This document shows positions 38,566 to 47,989 of a DNA stretch of 64,000 nucleotides, piece after piece. This stretch comes from Janthinobacterium lividum PAMC 25724 (GTDB lineage: Bacteria; Pseudomonadota; Gammaproteobacteria; Burkholderiales; Burkholderiaceae_D): positions 1 through 64,000 of the forward strand of contig AHHB01000040.1 in NCBI GenBank assembly GCA_000242815.2, given 5' to 3'. The stretch's first letter is position 1. Each line of letters begins with the position of its first letter. Below the pieces are notes generated by a model. It saw nothing but the letters and a program-made list of their open reading frames with translations. It did no database searches and was not told the DNA's origin. A program made the position numbers and the translations under genes.

Positions 38566-40488
38566 ATGACCATTTTTGATAACTATGCAGCACGCTACGA
38601 GCGCACCCGCGAAGAGGAAATGTCGCTCACCGAATACCTGGCCCTGTGCAAGAAGGACAAGCTGACGTATGCCAGCGCGCCCGAACGCATGCTGGCCGCC
38701 ATCGGCGAGCCGCAACTGGTCGACACGCGCAACGACACGCGCTTGTCGCGCATCTTCGCCAACAAGGTCATCAAGATCTATCCCGCCTTCCGCGAGTTCT
38801 ACGGCACCGAGGAAGTCATTGAGCAAGTCGTCGCGTATTTCCGCCATGCGGCGCAAGGCCTGGAAGAACGCAAACAGATCCTGTATCTGCTGGGGCCGGT
38901 CGGCGGCGGCAAGTCGTCCATCGCGGAAAAACTCAAGTCGCTGATGGAGCACGTGCCCTTCTATTGCCTGAAAGGTTCGCCCGTCAACGAATCACCGCTG
39001 GGCCTGTTCAACGAGGAAGAAGACGGCACCATCCTGGAAGAGGATTACGGCATCGCGCGCCGCTACCTGCGCAACATCCCCAGTCCGTGGGCCGTCAAGC
39101 GCCTGCATGAATACAATGGTGATATCAACCAGTTTCGCGTCGTCAAGCGCTACCCTTCCGTACTGAAACAGGTCGCCATCTCGAAAACGGAGCCTGGCGA
39201 CGAAAACAACCAGGATATTTCCTCGCTGGTGGGCAAGGTCGATATCCGCAAACTGGAAGACTACGCCCAGGACGACCCGGACGCCTACAGTTACTCGGGC
39301 GGCCTGTGCCTGGCCAACCAGGGCCTGATGGAATTTGTGGAAATGTTCAAGGCTCCCATCAAGGTACTGCATCCGCTGCTGACGGCCACGCAGGAAGGCA
39401 ATTACAAGGGCACCGAGGGTTTCGGCGCGATTCCATTTGACGGCATCATCCTGGCCCACTCGAACGAGTCGGAATGGAAAGCGTTTAAAAACAACCGCAA
39501 CAACGAGGCGTTTCTTGACCGTATCTATATAGTCAAGGTGCCGTACTGCCTGCGCGTGACCGATGAAATCAAGATCTACGACAAGCTGGTGGCCAATTCC
39601 TCGCTCGTCAAGGCACCGTGTGCACCCGGCACCTTGCGCATGATGGCGCAGTTCGCCATCCTGTCGCGCCTGAAAGATCCGGAAAACTCCAGCATTTTTT
39701 CGAAGATGCTCGTCTACGATGGCGAAAACCTCAAGGATACGGATCCGAAAGCCAAGTCCATGCATGAATACGTCGACTATGCGGGCGTAGACGAAGGCAT
39801 GAACGGCCTGTCGACGCGCTTTGCCTTCAAGATCCTGTCGAAAGTGTTCAACTTTGACAATTCCGAAGTGGCCGCCAATCCCGTGCACTTATTATATGTA
39901 CTGGAACAGCAAGTCGAGCGCGAGCAGTTCGCGCCGGAACTCGAACAGCGCTACTTCTCGTATATTAAAGAGCACCTGGCGCAACGCTACGTGGAATTCA
40001 TCGGCAAGGAGATCCAGACGGCTTACCTGGAAAGCTATTCGGAATACGGCCAAAACATTTTCGACCGTTACGTGACGTTTGCCGACTTCTGGATACAGGA
40101 TCAGGAATACCGCGATCCGGACACCGGCGAGAGCTTCGACCGCGAATCGCTGAACAATGAACTCGAGAAGATCGAAAAGCCGGCCGGCATTTCCAATCCG
40201 AAGGACTTCCGCAATGAAATCGTCAATTTCGGCCTGCGCGCGCGGGCCTCGAACGGCGGCAAGAATCCGGCCTGGACCAGTTATGAAAAATTCCGCACCG
40301 TGATCGAAAAGAAAATGTTCTCGAATACGGAGGAATTGCTGCCGGTGATTTCCTTCAATGCCAAGGCCAGCGCCGACGATGCCAACAAGCACGCCGACTT
40401 CGTGGCCCGCATGGTGGAAAAAGGCTACACGGCCAAACAGGTACGCCTGTTATGCGAATGGTACTTGCGCGTACGCAAGTCATCGTAG
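38566..40488 (+). CDS. prkA: PrkA family serine protein kinase (YeaG)
   Basis: PrkA, 640 residues, is a cytoplasmic AAA-type protein kinase (YeaG in E. coli) linked to starvation and stress. The N-terminal part reads TIFDNYAARYERTREEEMSL. The P-loop GPVGGGKSSIAEKL lies near residue 110, and LDRIYIVKVPYCLRVTDEIK near 320. The C-terminal half carries LQGYTAKQ-type helices ending in YTAKQVRLLCEWYLRVRKSS, as in the family. Length equals the norm (about 640). It heads the conserved prkA-yeaH-spoVR operon. Confidence 0.95.
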   Translation: MTIFDNYAARYERTREEEMSLTEYLALCKKDKLTYASAPERMLAAIGEPQLVDTRNDTRLSRIFANKVIKIYPAFREFYGTEEVIEQVVAYFRHAAQGLEERKQILYLLGPVGGGKSSIAEKLKSLMEHVPFYCLKGSPVNESPLGLFNEEEDGTILEEDYGIARRYLRNIPSPWAVKRLHEYNGDINQFRVVKRYPSVLKQVAISKTEPGDENNQDISSLVGKVDIRKLEDYAQDDPDAYSYSGGLCLANQGLMEFVEMFKAPIKVLHPLLTATQEGNYKGTEGFGAIPFDGIILAHSNESEWKAFKNNRNNEAFLDRIYIVKVPYCLRVTDEIKIYDKLVANSSLVKAPCAPGTLRMMAQFAILSRLKDPENSSIFSKMLVYDGENLKDTDPKAKSMHEYVDYAGVDEGMNGLSTRFAFKILSKVFNFDNSEVAANPVHLLYVLEQQVEREQFAPELEQRYFSYIKEHLAQRYVEFIGKEIQTAYLESYSEYGQNIFDRYVTFADFWIQDQEYRDPDTGESFDRESLNNELEKIEKPAGISNPKDFRNEIVNFGLRARASNGGKNPAWTSYEKFRTVIEKKMFSNTEELLPVISFNAKASADDANKHADFVARMVEKGYTAKQVRLLCEWYLRVRKSS

Positions 40489-40502
40489 CGCGGACAGCGG
40501 AG

Positions 40503-40535
40503 GCGCGCTCCCGCCCGGTGACTGGCGGGACGCGC
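40503..40535 (+). other. Intercistronic hairpin between prkA and yeaH
   Basis: GCGCGCTCCCGCC and GGCGGGACGCGC pair imperfectly around an eight-base loop in the 72-base gap between prkA and yeaH. No T-run follows, so it is not a classic terminator; it could protect the prkA part of the mRNA or give partial termination. It lies just ahead of the strong yeaH ribosome site. Confidence 0.5.
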
Positions 40536-40560
40536 AAGACGAGAGGCAAGGAGGCACGCT

Positions 40561-41829
40561 TTGACATACCTCATCGACAGGCGCTTGCAAAGCAAGAATA
40601 AATCCGCCGTCAACCGCGAGCGTTTCCTGCGGCGTTACAAGGGCCAGATCAAGGATGCCGTGGGACGCGCCATCAAGGGGCGCTCGATCACGGACGTCGA
40701 GAATGGCGAGAAGGTCAGCATCCCCGTCAAGGACGTGGGCGAACCATCGTTTGGCCACGCGCATGGCGGCGTATGGGAAGTGGTCAATCCTGGCAACAAG
40801 GAATACCTGAAGGGCGACCAGATCACCCGGCCCAAAGGCGGCGGTGGCGGTGGTCGCGGCAAGGCGGGCAATAGCGAAGAGAAGACGGAAGACGACTTCA
40901 TCTTTGAATTGTCGCGCGAAGAATTCATGAATTACTTCTTCGAAGACTTGGAATTGCCGCATATGGTGAAAACCCAGCTGACGGCCACCACGGAATTCAA
41001 AAACCAGCGCGCCGGCTACAATATGTCGGGTACGCCATCGAATATCCATGTGCTGCGTTCCCTGCGCGGTGCGCTGGGGCGGCGCATCGCCGTCGGCGGT
41101 GGCGCCCGCAAACAGCTGGCGCAGGCCGAAGAAGACCTGGCCGGGCTGCTGCACGAAGGCTTGCCCGACAGCGACCCGCTGCTAGTCGAGCTGCGCCGCC
41201 TGATCCAGCACCTGCATACGCGCTTGCTGGCGATCCCCTTCATCGACCCGTTCGACTTGCGCTACAGCAACCGCGTCAAGGTGCCCAAACCGATGACGCA
41301 AGCCGTCATGTTTTGCATCATGGATGTCTCGGGCTCCATGGACGAGTCGCGCAAGGACACGGCCAAGCGCTTCTTCATCCTCTTATATCTATTTCTCAAG
41401 CGCGCCTACGACAAGATCGAGGTCGTCTTCATCCGCCACCATACGGCGGCGGCGGAAGTGGACGAGCATGAATTCTTCAATTCGCGCGAGTCGGGTGGCA
41501 CCGTGGTGTCTTCCGCCCTGCATTTGCTCAATACCATCATCGACGAGCGCTATGGCGCGGGCCAATGGAATAGCTACGTGGCACAGGCGTCCGACGGCGA
41601 CAACTGGGACAACGATTCCGTGCTGTGCCGCCAGTTGCTGATCAATACCATCATGCCCAAGGTGCAGTACTACACTTATGTCGAAATTACCGACGGTCCG
41701 CAGCAAAACCTGTGGGAGCAATATGCGGGCGTGCTCGAGCATCACGCCCATTTCGCCATGCAAAAGATCGTCACGCCGGCCGATATCTACCCGGTCTTCC
41801 GCGAACTGTTCAAGAAACAGGTGAAATGA
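40561..41829 (+). CDS. yeaH: YeaH/YhbH family protein (DUF444), TTG start
   Basis: This 422-residue protein has a von Willebrand factor A-like fold and is a partner of PrkA/YeaG. The start is TTG at 40561, decided by a strong AAGGAGG site 6 bases upstream and by the family N-terminus TYLIDRRLQSKNKSAVNRER. A Gly-rich stretch (PKGGGGGGRGK) lies near residue 95. The MIDAS-like motif CIMDVSGSMDESRKDTAKR and HHTAAAEVDEHEFFNSRESG follow. The stop overlaps the spoVR start as ATGA. Confidence 0.93.
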   Translation: MTYLIDRRLQSKNKSAVNRERFLRRYKGQIKDAVGRAIKGRSITDVENGEKVSIPVKDVGEPSFGHAHGGVWEVVNPGNKEYLKGDQITRPKGGGGGGRGKAGNSEEKTEDDFIFELSREEFMNYFFEDLELPHMVKTQLTATTEFKNQRAGYNMSGTPSNIHVLRSLRGALGRRIAVGGGARKQLAQAEEDLAGLLHEGLPDSDPLLVELRRLIQHLHTRLLAIPFIDPFDLRYSNRVKVPKPMTQAVMFCIMDVSGSMDESRKDTAKRFFILLYLFLKRAYDKIEVVFIRHHTAAAEVDEHEFFNSRESGGTVVSSALHLLNTIIDERYGAGQWNSYVAQASDGDNWDNDSVLCRQLLINTIMPKVQYYTYVEITDGPQQNLWEQYAGVLEHHAHFAMQKIVTPADIYPVFRELFKKQVK

Positions 41830-43430
41830 TGAGTGCAGCCTTTGATCGCGCCAGCAACACCCCGGGCGAACCGCAGATGCGCCTGCGCCACCCGAACGCC
41901 CTGCCTGAACAATCGGAATGGACGTTCGAACTGATCGAGCAAATCCACGAGGAAATCCGCCGCGTGGCCAAGCAGTTTGGCCTGGACACCTATCCGAACC
42001 AGCTGGAAATCATCACGGCCGAGCAAATGATGGATGCCTATACCTCGGTCGGCATGCCCGTCTCCTACAACCACTGGTCGTTCGGCAAGCATTTTCTTTC
42101 CACAGAGAAAAGCTACAAGCGCGGCCAGATGGGCCTGGCCTACGAGATCGTCATCAATTCGAACCCGTGCATCGCCTATTTAATGGAGGAAAACAGCCTG
42201 ACCATGCAATCGCTGGTGATCGCGCATGCGGCGTATGGCCACAACTCCTTCTTTAAAGGCAACTATCTGTTCCGTGCCTGGACCGATGCGGACGCCATCA
42301 TCGACTATATGGTGTTTGCCAAGAATTACATCGCCGAATGCGAGCAGCGCCATGGCGTCGATGCGGTGGAATTGCTGCTCGACTCGTGCCACGCTATCCA
42401 AAACTATGGCGTGGACCGCTACAAGCGCCCGGCGAAACTGTCGATGGCAAAGGAATATGCGCGCCAGAAAGAGCGTGAAGCCTATGTGCAGTCGCAGATC
42501 AACCAGCTGTGGCGCACCCTGCCCCGGCGCGAGGAGGACGAGGACGACGAAGACCAGCGCAAGGCTGCCGCCCGCTTTCCACCCGAACCCGAGGAAAACC
42601 TGCTGTACTTTATAGAGAAGTACGCGCCGCTGCTGGAGCCATGGCAGCGCGAGATGGTGCGCATCGTGCGCAAGATTTCCCAGTATTTCTATCCGCAGCG
42701 GCAAACCCAGGTGATGAACGAGGGCTGGGCCACCTTCTGGCACTACACGATATTGAATCAGTTATATGACGAAGGCGTGGTGGGCGACGGCTTCATGATG
42801 GAGTTTTTGAAAAGCCATACCAACGTGGTCTACCAGCCGCCCATCGACAGCCCGTATTACAGCGGCATCAACCCGTATGCGCTGGGTTTTGCCATGATGA
42901 GCGACATTCGCCGGATCTGCGAGCATCCGACCGACGAAGACCGCGCCTGGTTCCCCGACATTGCCGGCAGCGACTGGCGCAAGAGCCTGGACTTTGCCAT
43001 GCGTAATTTCAAGGATGAAAGTTTCATCGCTCAGTATTTGTCGCCGCGGCTGATCCGCGAATTCCATTTCTTTGCCGTCCTCGACGATGACAAGAATGAA
43101 AAACTGGCCGTTTCCGCCATCCATAACGATGCCGGCTACCGCTACGTGCGCCAGCAGCTGGCCGAGCAATACAACCTTGGCAACCGTGAGCCCAATATCC
43201 AGGTCTGGAGCGTCAATACACGCGACGACCGCGCCTTGACCTTGCGCCACACGCAATTCCAGCGCCGCCCGCTGAACCAGCAGGCCGCTGAAGTACTCAA
43301 GCACGTGGCGCGGCTGTGGGGCTTCGATGTCCACCTCGATACGGTCGATCCACAGGGCGCCGTCATGGGCACCCTGAATTGCCGGCGCGAGAAGCGCAAC
43401 CGACGCGACGATGGACCGGCTCGGCCATAA
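41826..43430 (+). CDS. spoVR: SpoVR family protein
   Basis: The 534-residue protein is named after the Bacillus spore-cortex protein but is common in non-spore-formers beside prkA and yeaH; its biochemical role is unknown. Signatures are GLDTYPNQLEIITAEQMMDA, MPVSYNHWSFGKHF, VIAHAAYGHNSFFKGNYLF, VMNEGWATFWHYTILNQLYD and PYYSGINPYALGFAMMSDIR. The start ATG 41826 overlaps the yeaH stop (a second ATG follows), implying coupled translation. It is the last gene of the operon. Confidence 0.94.
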   Translation: MMSAAFDRASNTPGEPQMRLRHPNALPEQSEWTFELIEQIHEEIRRVAKQFGLDTYPNQLEIITAEQMMDAYTSVGMPVSYNHWSFGKHFLSTEKSYKRGQMGLAYEIVINSNPCIAYLMEENSLTMQSLVIAHAAYGHNSFFKGNYLFRAWTDADAIIDYMVFAKNYIAECEQRHGVDAVELLLDSCHAIQNYGVDRYKRPAKLSMAKEYARQKEREAYVQSQINQLWRTLPRREEDEDDEDQRKAAARFPPEPEENLLYFIEKYAPLLEPWQREMVRIVRKISQYFYPQRQTQVMNEGWATFWHYTILNQLYDEGVVGDGFMMEFLKSHTNVVYQPPIDSPYYSGINPYALGFAMMSDIRRICEHPTDEDRAWFPDIAGSDWRKSLDFAMRNFKDESFIAQYLSPRLIREFHFFAVLDDDKNEKLAVSAIHNDAGYRYVRQQLAEQYNLGNREPNIQVWSVNTRDDRALTLRHTQFQRRPLNQQAAEVLKHVARLWGFDVHLDTVDPQGAVMGTLNCRREKRNRRDDGPARP

Positions 43431-43501
43431 ATGATCCTATTGACAAGCATTTTAGCAAGCACATAAGATTATCCTATGCCTGCATAGGAATTGCGTATGG
43501 C

Positions 43502-43538
43502 CTGGCGACGTCGAAACGGTCGCCAGAGCGTCTTTTTT
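43502..43538 (+). terminator. Probable terminator of the prkA-yeaH-spoVR operon
   Basis: CTGGCGAC, a nine-base loop, and GTCGCCAG form an 8-bp stem; six bases later comes TTTTTT (43533-43538). The gap between stem and T-run is larger than ideal. It lies 71 bases after the spoVR stop. Confidence 0.55.
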
Positions 43539-43849
43539 GACCTCGGTAAAGTTACTTTCGCACCCGATTGGTGCGCAGGCAAGAGGAAGTGGTCTGGTTC
43601 CATAGAAAAATAATTCCTAAAAGAAATATTCCCCTCCAAATTTAGCGGTTTCGATATTGAATAACGCGAAATATAATTTCGCGATATTGCCACATCGAAG
43701 AACTTAGCAATGGTCACCCAAAACACCCCTGGAAAACAAATAGGACCGCCTTTTTTTATGTCCGAAAGCGTGCAAAGATGACATAAGCAAGTACGTTTCC
43801 GGGGCGCAAAAGCGGCAAAAATTTAACCGGTTTTAGGCGTTAAAAATCT

Positions 43850-43878
43850 GTGTAAAATAAAGAATTCGTATGTATAAT
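43850..43878 (+). promoter_or_regulatory. Possible promoter of tonB
   Basis: A perfect TATAAT at 43873-43878, 89 bases before the tonB start, follows an AT-rich stretch; the -35 region 17 bases upstream (GTGTAA) is poor. The whole 43539-43967 gap is AT-rich and otherwise empty; I could not see a Fur box. Confidence 0.45.
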
Positions 43879-43967
43879 TCGGCGACGTCCCGGATACGGC
43901 TGGAGCTTTGTGTCGTCATTTTGGGGTTCAGTTGCAAGACAAGAGATGGTATTTGGAGAAAGCAGGC

Positions 43968-44624
43968 ATGAATTTTTCGAACGAGAAAAGTCCCAAGAAC
44001 TACACAGGCATCACTGTCGTTGTCCTGCTGCACGTTCTCGCGGCTTACGGGATAGCGACGGGCTTGGGCAAGCGCTTGGTGACCAAAATGATGGAACCGG
44101 TTGAAACCAAGATTATCGAGGAAGTCAAACCGCCTCCACCGAAGGATCTTCCACCGCCACCACCGCCGCCCGAAATGAAAGCGCCACCGCCGCCATTCAT
44201 TCCGCCGGTCGAGGTGAACGTGCAGCAGCCGCCACCACAGCAGAACGTGATTGCAAACGCGACTGCCGTGAAGCCGGCCACGAATGTATTGACGCCGCCA
44301 TCACCGCCTGCACAGCCTGCGCCAACTCCTGGACCAGCCAAATCGGTGCGTACGCCGGCCGTGGTTGACTTCAGCGTCTGCGAAAAACCGGCTTATCCAA
44401 AGTCGTCGCAGCGCAATGAGGAAACCGGTGTCGTGACACTGTCGTTCCTGATCGGTGTAGACGGCAAGGTCGCTGATTCGAAGATCGTGAAGTCCAGCGG
44501 CTTCAGAGACTTGGACAAAGCCGCAGTGCAAGGTATCAGCCGCTGTACATTCAAGCCGGCAACAGTTGACGGCAAGCCGGAACAAGGCTGGCAGCAAATG
44601 CAATACGTTTGGTCGCTGGATTAA
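43968..44624 (+). CDS. tonB: Energy transducer TonB
   Basis: TonB, 218 residues, couples the proton motive force of ExbB-ExbD to outer-membrane receptors. One N-terminal membrane helix (GITVVVLLHVLAAYGIATGL) is followed by a Pro-rich spacer (residues about 45-125, for example KPPPPKDLPPPPPPPEMKAP). The C-terminal domain is KPAYPKSSQRNEETGVVTLS, then IGVDGKVADSKIVKSSGFRD and AAVQGISRCTFKPATVDGKP, typical of TonB. ATG 43968 has GGAGAAAG; an earlier start at 43908 is less likely. exbB and two exbD genes follow. Confidence 0.94.
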   Translation: MNFSNEKSPKNYTGITVVVLLHVLAAYGIATGLGKRLVTKMMEPVETKIIEEVKPPPPKDLPPPPPPPEMKAPPPPFIPPVEVNVQQPPPQQNVIANATAVKPATNVLTPPSPPAQPAPTPGPAKSVRTPAVVDFSVCEKPAYPKSSQRNEETGVVTLSFLIGVDGKVADSKIVKSSGFRDLDKAAVQGISRCTFKPATVDGKPEQGWQQMQYVWSLD

Positions 44625-44710
44625 AACCCGAGACAGTTATCCCCTGTTTCACACTATGATTTCGTTGTCATTACGTTCAGCGATCTGTTATTTTTAATTT
44701 TGGAGGAAGC

Positions 44711-45625
44711 ATGTTTAAGAATACCCGTTTGTCCGCATTTTTTGCCGCGGTTCTGTTGTCCGTTACCGCTACTACCGCACTGGTAGCAGCTCCGGCATTC
44801 GCTGACGCGCCGGCATCGGCTGCCGCTTCGGCACCTGCGGCAGACGCTGCAGCAGCACCAGCACCAGTTGCCGCAGATGCAGCCGCTCCAGCAACTGATG
44901 CAGCCGCTCCAGCGAAAACCGAAGAAGTGCACAACCCGTTCGGCCTGTCCGCAGTCTGGGACGGCGGCTTCGTGCCACGCGCCACCTTGATCATCCTGTC
45001 CATCATGTCGATCGGCAGCTGGTACATCATCATCACCAAGCTGCTCGATCAAATGAAGATCTTCAAGCAAGCTAAAGAAGCCGCTTCCAAATTCTGGAAA
45101 GCACCTTCGATCGCTGCTGGTTCGGCTACGTTGACCGAAGGCTCGCCATTCCGCTTCATCGCTGAATCGGGCACCAAGGCAACCGCACACCATGACGGCG
45201 CCCTGCTGGAACAAATCGATCTGTCGACCTGGGTGACGATGTCGATCCAGCGCGCTTCGGACAAAGTCCAATCGCGTCTGCAAGATGGCCTGTCGTTCCT
45301 GGCAACCGTTGGTTCGACCGCACCGTTTATCGGTCTGTTCGGTACCGTTTGGGGTATTTACGGCGCGCTGACCGCTATCGGCATGACCGGTAACGCATCG
45401 ATCGACAAAGTGGCAGGTCCAGTTGGTGAAGCACTGATCATGACCGCTTTCGGTCTGCTGGTCGCTGTTCCTGCCGTTCTGGGTTACAACTGGCTGGTTC
45501 GTCGTAACAAATCCGCAATGGAAGACATCCGCTCGTTCAGCGCCGACGTTCACTCGGTTCTGGTTTCCGGCGTCATGTCGACCAGCGAAGCCGGCCGTGC
45601 CGCCGGCGCTAAAAAGATCGGATAA
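44711..45625 (+). CDS. exbB: Biopolymer transporter ExbB with long Ala/Pro-rich periplasmic N-terminus
   Basis: ExbB, 304 residues, forms the proton channel with ExbD that energises TonB. A signal-like segment (ARLSAFF-type helix, cleavage near AAPAFA) precedes about 45 Ala/Pro-rich residues (APASAAASAPAADAAAAPAP). Then come three membrane segments: PRATLIILSIMSIGSWYIII, GLSFLATVGSTAPFIGLFGT followed by VWGIYGALTAIGMTG, and EALIMTAFGLLVAVPAVLGY. The TolQ/ExbB motif APFIGLFGTVWGI is intact. A strong TTTTGGAGGAAGC site precedes ATG 44711. Confidence 0.95.
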   Translation: MFKNTRLSAFFAAVLLSVTATTALVAAPAFADAPASAAASAPAADAAAAPAPVAADAAAPATDAAAPAKTEEVHNPFGLSAVWDGGFVPRATLIILSIMSIGSWYIIITKLLDQMKIFKQAKEAASKFWKAPSIAAGSATLTEGSPFRFIAESGTKATAHHDGALLEQIDLSTWVTMSIQRASDKVQSRLQDGLSFLATVGSTAPFIGLFGTVWGIYGALTAIGMTGNASIDKVAGPVGEALIMTAFGLLVAVPAVLGYNWLVRRNKSAMEDIRSFSADVHSVLVSGVMSTSEAGRAAGAKKIG

Positions 45626-45630
45626 GAATC

Positions 45631-46059
45631 ATGTCGATGTCCGTCGGCTCCGACAACGGAGATGAAGATCAAGTAATGTCAGAAATCAACACGACGCCGC
45701 TCGTCGACATCATGTTGGTTTTGCTGATCATTTTCTTGATTACGAGTCCGGTTGTCCTCAAGCTGCAGAAAATCGATCTGCCGATTGAGACCAATCAAGC
45801 CCTGCAAACCAAGCCAGAGAACGTTAACATCGTTGTTAACAAGGATGGCGAGATCTACCTGGGCCAGACCAGACTGAAAGACACGAACGAATTGTTCGAC
45901 TATCTTAAAGTTGAAGCAGTGAAAGTACCGCAGCCAGAAGTACACGTTCGTGGCGACCAAGAAACACGCTACGAATCGATCGGCCGGGTTATTTACACGA
46001 CCCAACGTGCCGGGATCCAGAAGGTCGGCTTCATCACCGAACCACCTGACAAGGGCTGA
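45631..46059 (+). CDS. exbD: Biopolymer transporter ExbD (first copy)
   Basis: ExbD, 142 residues, has one N-terminal membrane helix (IMLVLLIIFLITSPVVLKLQ) preceded by the conserved INTTPLVDIM, where the Asp is the proton-carrying residue. The periplasmic domain follows (NIVVNKDGEIYLGQTRLKDT). It starts 5 bases after exbB. A second, different exbD lies 105 bases downstream. Confidence 0.95.
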   Translation: MSMSVGSDNGDEDQVMSEINTTPLVDIMLVLLIIFLITSPVVLKLQKIDLPIETNQALQTKPENVNIVVNKDGEIYLGQTRLKDTNELFDYLKVEAVKVPQPEVHVRGDQETRYESIGRVIYTTQRAGIQKVGFITEPPDKG

Positions 46060-46164
46060 TAGCGGCCGGCAGCGGCGTCCCGGCAACATCGGGGTGCCGC
46101 TGCCGGAAGCTGACCGGGCGGCAGTTTCGCCCGGTGCTTCGTTGGACTTCTTAAAGGAAACACT

Positions 46165-46596
46165 ATGAGTATGAATGTCGGTTCTGGAAGCGCAGCAGGC
46201 GCGGATCCGGAACCAATGATGGAACTGAACATGACGCCCCTCATCGACGTGATGCTGGTGCTGATTATCATGTTGATCATCACGATTCCTAAGCAAAACC
46301 ACTCGGTGAACTTGAACATGCCGGTCGGCACCCCGCCGCCACCGACAACCGAACCAGTGGTCGTCACGATCGATGTCGATTTTGACGGTACGGTCTTGTG
46401 GGATAACCAGGTCGTTCCTGACCGCGCTACGCTGGAAGCCAAGCTGAGCAACGTTGCTGCGCAAGCAGACCAGCCGGAAGTGCATCTGCGTCCGAACAAG
46501 CTGGTGGAATACAAAGTCGTCGCCGGTGTGATGGCGTCGGCGCAGCGTCTGGGCGTGACCAAAATCGGTCTGGTCGGCAACGAGCAATTCCAGTAA
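46165..46596 (+). CDS. exbD2: Biopolymer transporter ExbD (second copy)
   Basis: This 143-residue ExbD paralogue has LNMTPLIDVMLVLIIMLIIT with the conserved Asp, and periplasmic VVVTIDVDFDGTVLWDNQVV. It differs clearly from the first copy, so it is not a recent duplication. Tandem ExbD pairs are known in other TonB systems, for example in Xanthomonas, where the second ExbD has a specialised role. AAAGGA lies before the ATG. A strong terminator follows. Confidence 0.94.
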   Translation: MSMNVGSGSAAGADPEPMMELNMTPLIDVMLVLIIMLIITIPKQNHSVNLNMPVGTPPPPTTEPVVVTIDVDFDGTVLWDNQVVPDRATLEAKLSNVAAQADQPEVHLRPNKLVEYKVVAGVMASAQRLGVTKIGLVGNEQFQ

Positions 46597-46624
46597 GCTG
46601 CAGCAATCAGGTTCTCTTTACATC

Positions 46625-46658
46625 CGAATAGGCAGGCCTTCCTGCCTATTCGCTTTTT
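46625..46658 (+). terminator. Intrinsic terminator after exbD2
   Basis: CGAATAGGCAGG-CCTT-CCTGCCTATTCG is a perfect 12-bp stem with a four-base loop, followed by C and five Ts. It lies 28 bases after exbD2 and only 16 bases before the next start codon, so that gene either has its own promoter inside this region or depends on read-through. Confidence 0.95.
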
Positions 46659-46674
46659 ACTGAAAGACTTTCTC

Positions 46675-47886
46675 ATGTCCAAGTTTCGTCTCGCTCATCT
46701 CGGCCTCGTCATGGCCGCTATCGGTTTTACCGCAGCAACTCCCGTAATCGGCTTGGGCTCGCTGGCATACGCCGCGGACACCGTGCGTGCCGAAGTGGGC
46801 AAGCCATTGCAAGAAGCGCAAAAACTCGCTAGCAGCGGCAAAAACAAGGAAGCGCTGGCCAAGCTGCGCGAAGCTGACAGCGTCGGCGGCAAGACCGCCT
46901 TTGAAAGCTACCAGATCGAGCGCGTGCGCGCCTCGGCCGCTGCTGCTGCCGGCGATAATGGCACCGCCATCAAGGCTTTCGAAGCCGTCATCAATTCCGG
47001 CCGCCTGAGCGCCGCCGAAGCGCCCAAATTCACGCAAGCACTGGCCGGCATGTACTACCGCGCCAAGGACTGGCCCAACACCATCACCTGGATCAAGCGC
47101 TCGCTGAAAGACCGCGACGATGCGCAGATGCGCGAACTGCTGATCCAGACCTACTACGTGAGCGGCAACTACGCCGAAGCGGCCAAGGAACTGCAAGCAC
47201 GCGGCGGCAACTCGGAAGCGAACCTGCAAATGCTGGCCAACATCCAGTTGAAGCAAAACGACAAGGCTGGCTATGTTGCCACCCTGGAAAAACTGGCCGG
47301 CAGCTATCCAAAGACCAGCTACTGGGCTGACCTGCTGAACCGCGTCTCGGGCAAGCCTGGCTTCTCGCAGCGCCTGGGCCTCGATGTCCAGCGTCTGCGC
47401 CTGGCCAACGGCCTGTTCTCCAAGCCGTCCGAATACATGGAAATCAGCCAGTTGGCCTTGCAGGCAGGCAATCCTGGCGAAGCGTTGAGCATCATCGAGC
47501 AGGGCTACAAAAAAGGCGTGCTGGGCACCGGCACCGATGCCGCCCGTCACCAGCGCCTGAAAGACCTGGCCCTGAAAACCCAGGCTGACCTGAAAGCCAG
47601 CGCCGCCAAGTCGGAAGCGGAATACGTCAAGAACAAGGACGCCGACAGCTTGAGCAAGCTGGGCTTTGCCCTGGTCTACGATGGCCAAGCAGAAAAGGGC
47701 TTGGGCCTGATGAATGACGCCGTAAAAATGGGCAGCGCCAAGTACGCCGAAGAAGCCAAGCTGCATCTGGGCATCGCCTACATCCACGCCGGCAAGAAGT
47801 CCAATGCAACGACGGCACTCAAAGCCGTCAAGGGCACGGATGGCGCAGCTGACCTGGCCCGTTACTGGACCTTGATGAACAAGTAA
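46675..47886 (+). CDS. Secreted tetratricopeptide-repeat protein
   Basis: This 403-residue protein begins with a signal peptide (RLAHLGLVMAAIGFTAATPV, cleavage near LAYAADT). Helical TPR-like repeats fill the rest, for example LQEAQKLASSGKNKEALAKL, RELLIQTYYVSGNYAEAAKE and LSKLGFALVYDGQAEKGLGL. It is likely periplasmic and serves protein binding. Position after tonB-exbB-exbD-exbD suggests a link to TonB transport, but a strong terminator lies between. Specific function unknown. Confidence 0.82.
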   Translation: MSKFRLAHLGLVMAAIGFTAATPVIGLGSLAYAADTVRAEVGKPLQEAQKLASSGKNKEALAKLREADSVGGKTAFESYQIERVRASAAAAAGDNGTAIKAFEAVINSGRLSAAEAPKFTQALAGMYYRAKDWPNTITWIKRSLKDRDDAQMRELLIQTYYVSGNYAEAAKELQARGGNSEANLQMLANIQLKQNDKAGYVATLEKLAGSYPKTSYWADLLNRVSGKPGFSQRLGLDVQRLRLANGLFSKPSEYMEISQLALQAGNPGEALSIIEQGYKKGVLGTGTDAARHQRLKDLALKTQADLKASAAKSEAEYVKNKDADSLSKLGFALVYDGQAEKGLGLMNDAVKMGSAKYAEEAKLHLGIAYIHAGKKSNATTALKAVKGTDGAADLARYWTLMNK

Positions 47887-47907
47887 TTGACATCGAACCC
47901 AAGCCAA

Positions 47908-47960
47908 TGCGCGTCGCACTTTGCAGTCTGTGATGCTCACCGGCTCGCTGCGCTTGGCTT
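47908..47960 (-). repeat. Interspersed intergenic repeat, copy C (truncated, reverse orientation)
   Basis: Read on the minus strand this stretch contains CGGTGAGCATCACAGACTGC and then AAAGTGCGACGCGCA, matching the right half of copy A (14296-14330) with few changes, preceded by AAGCGCAG. The hairpin arm present in copies A and B is shortened here. It lies 22 bases after the TPR gene stop. Confidence 0.7.
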
Positions 47961-47989
47961 CGACGTTGAGAGTGCATTGAATCAATACC

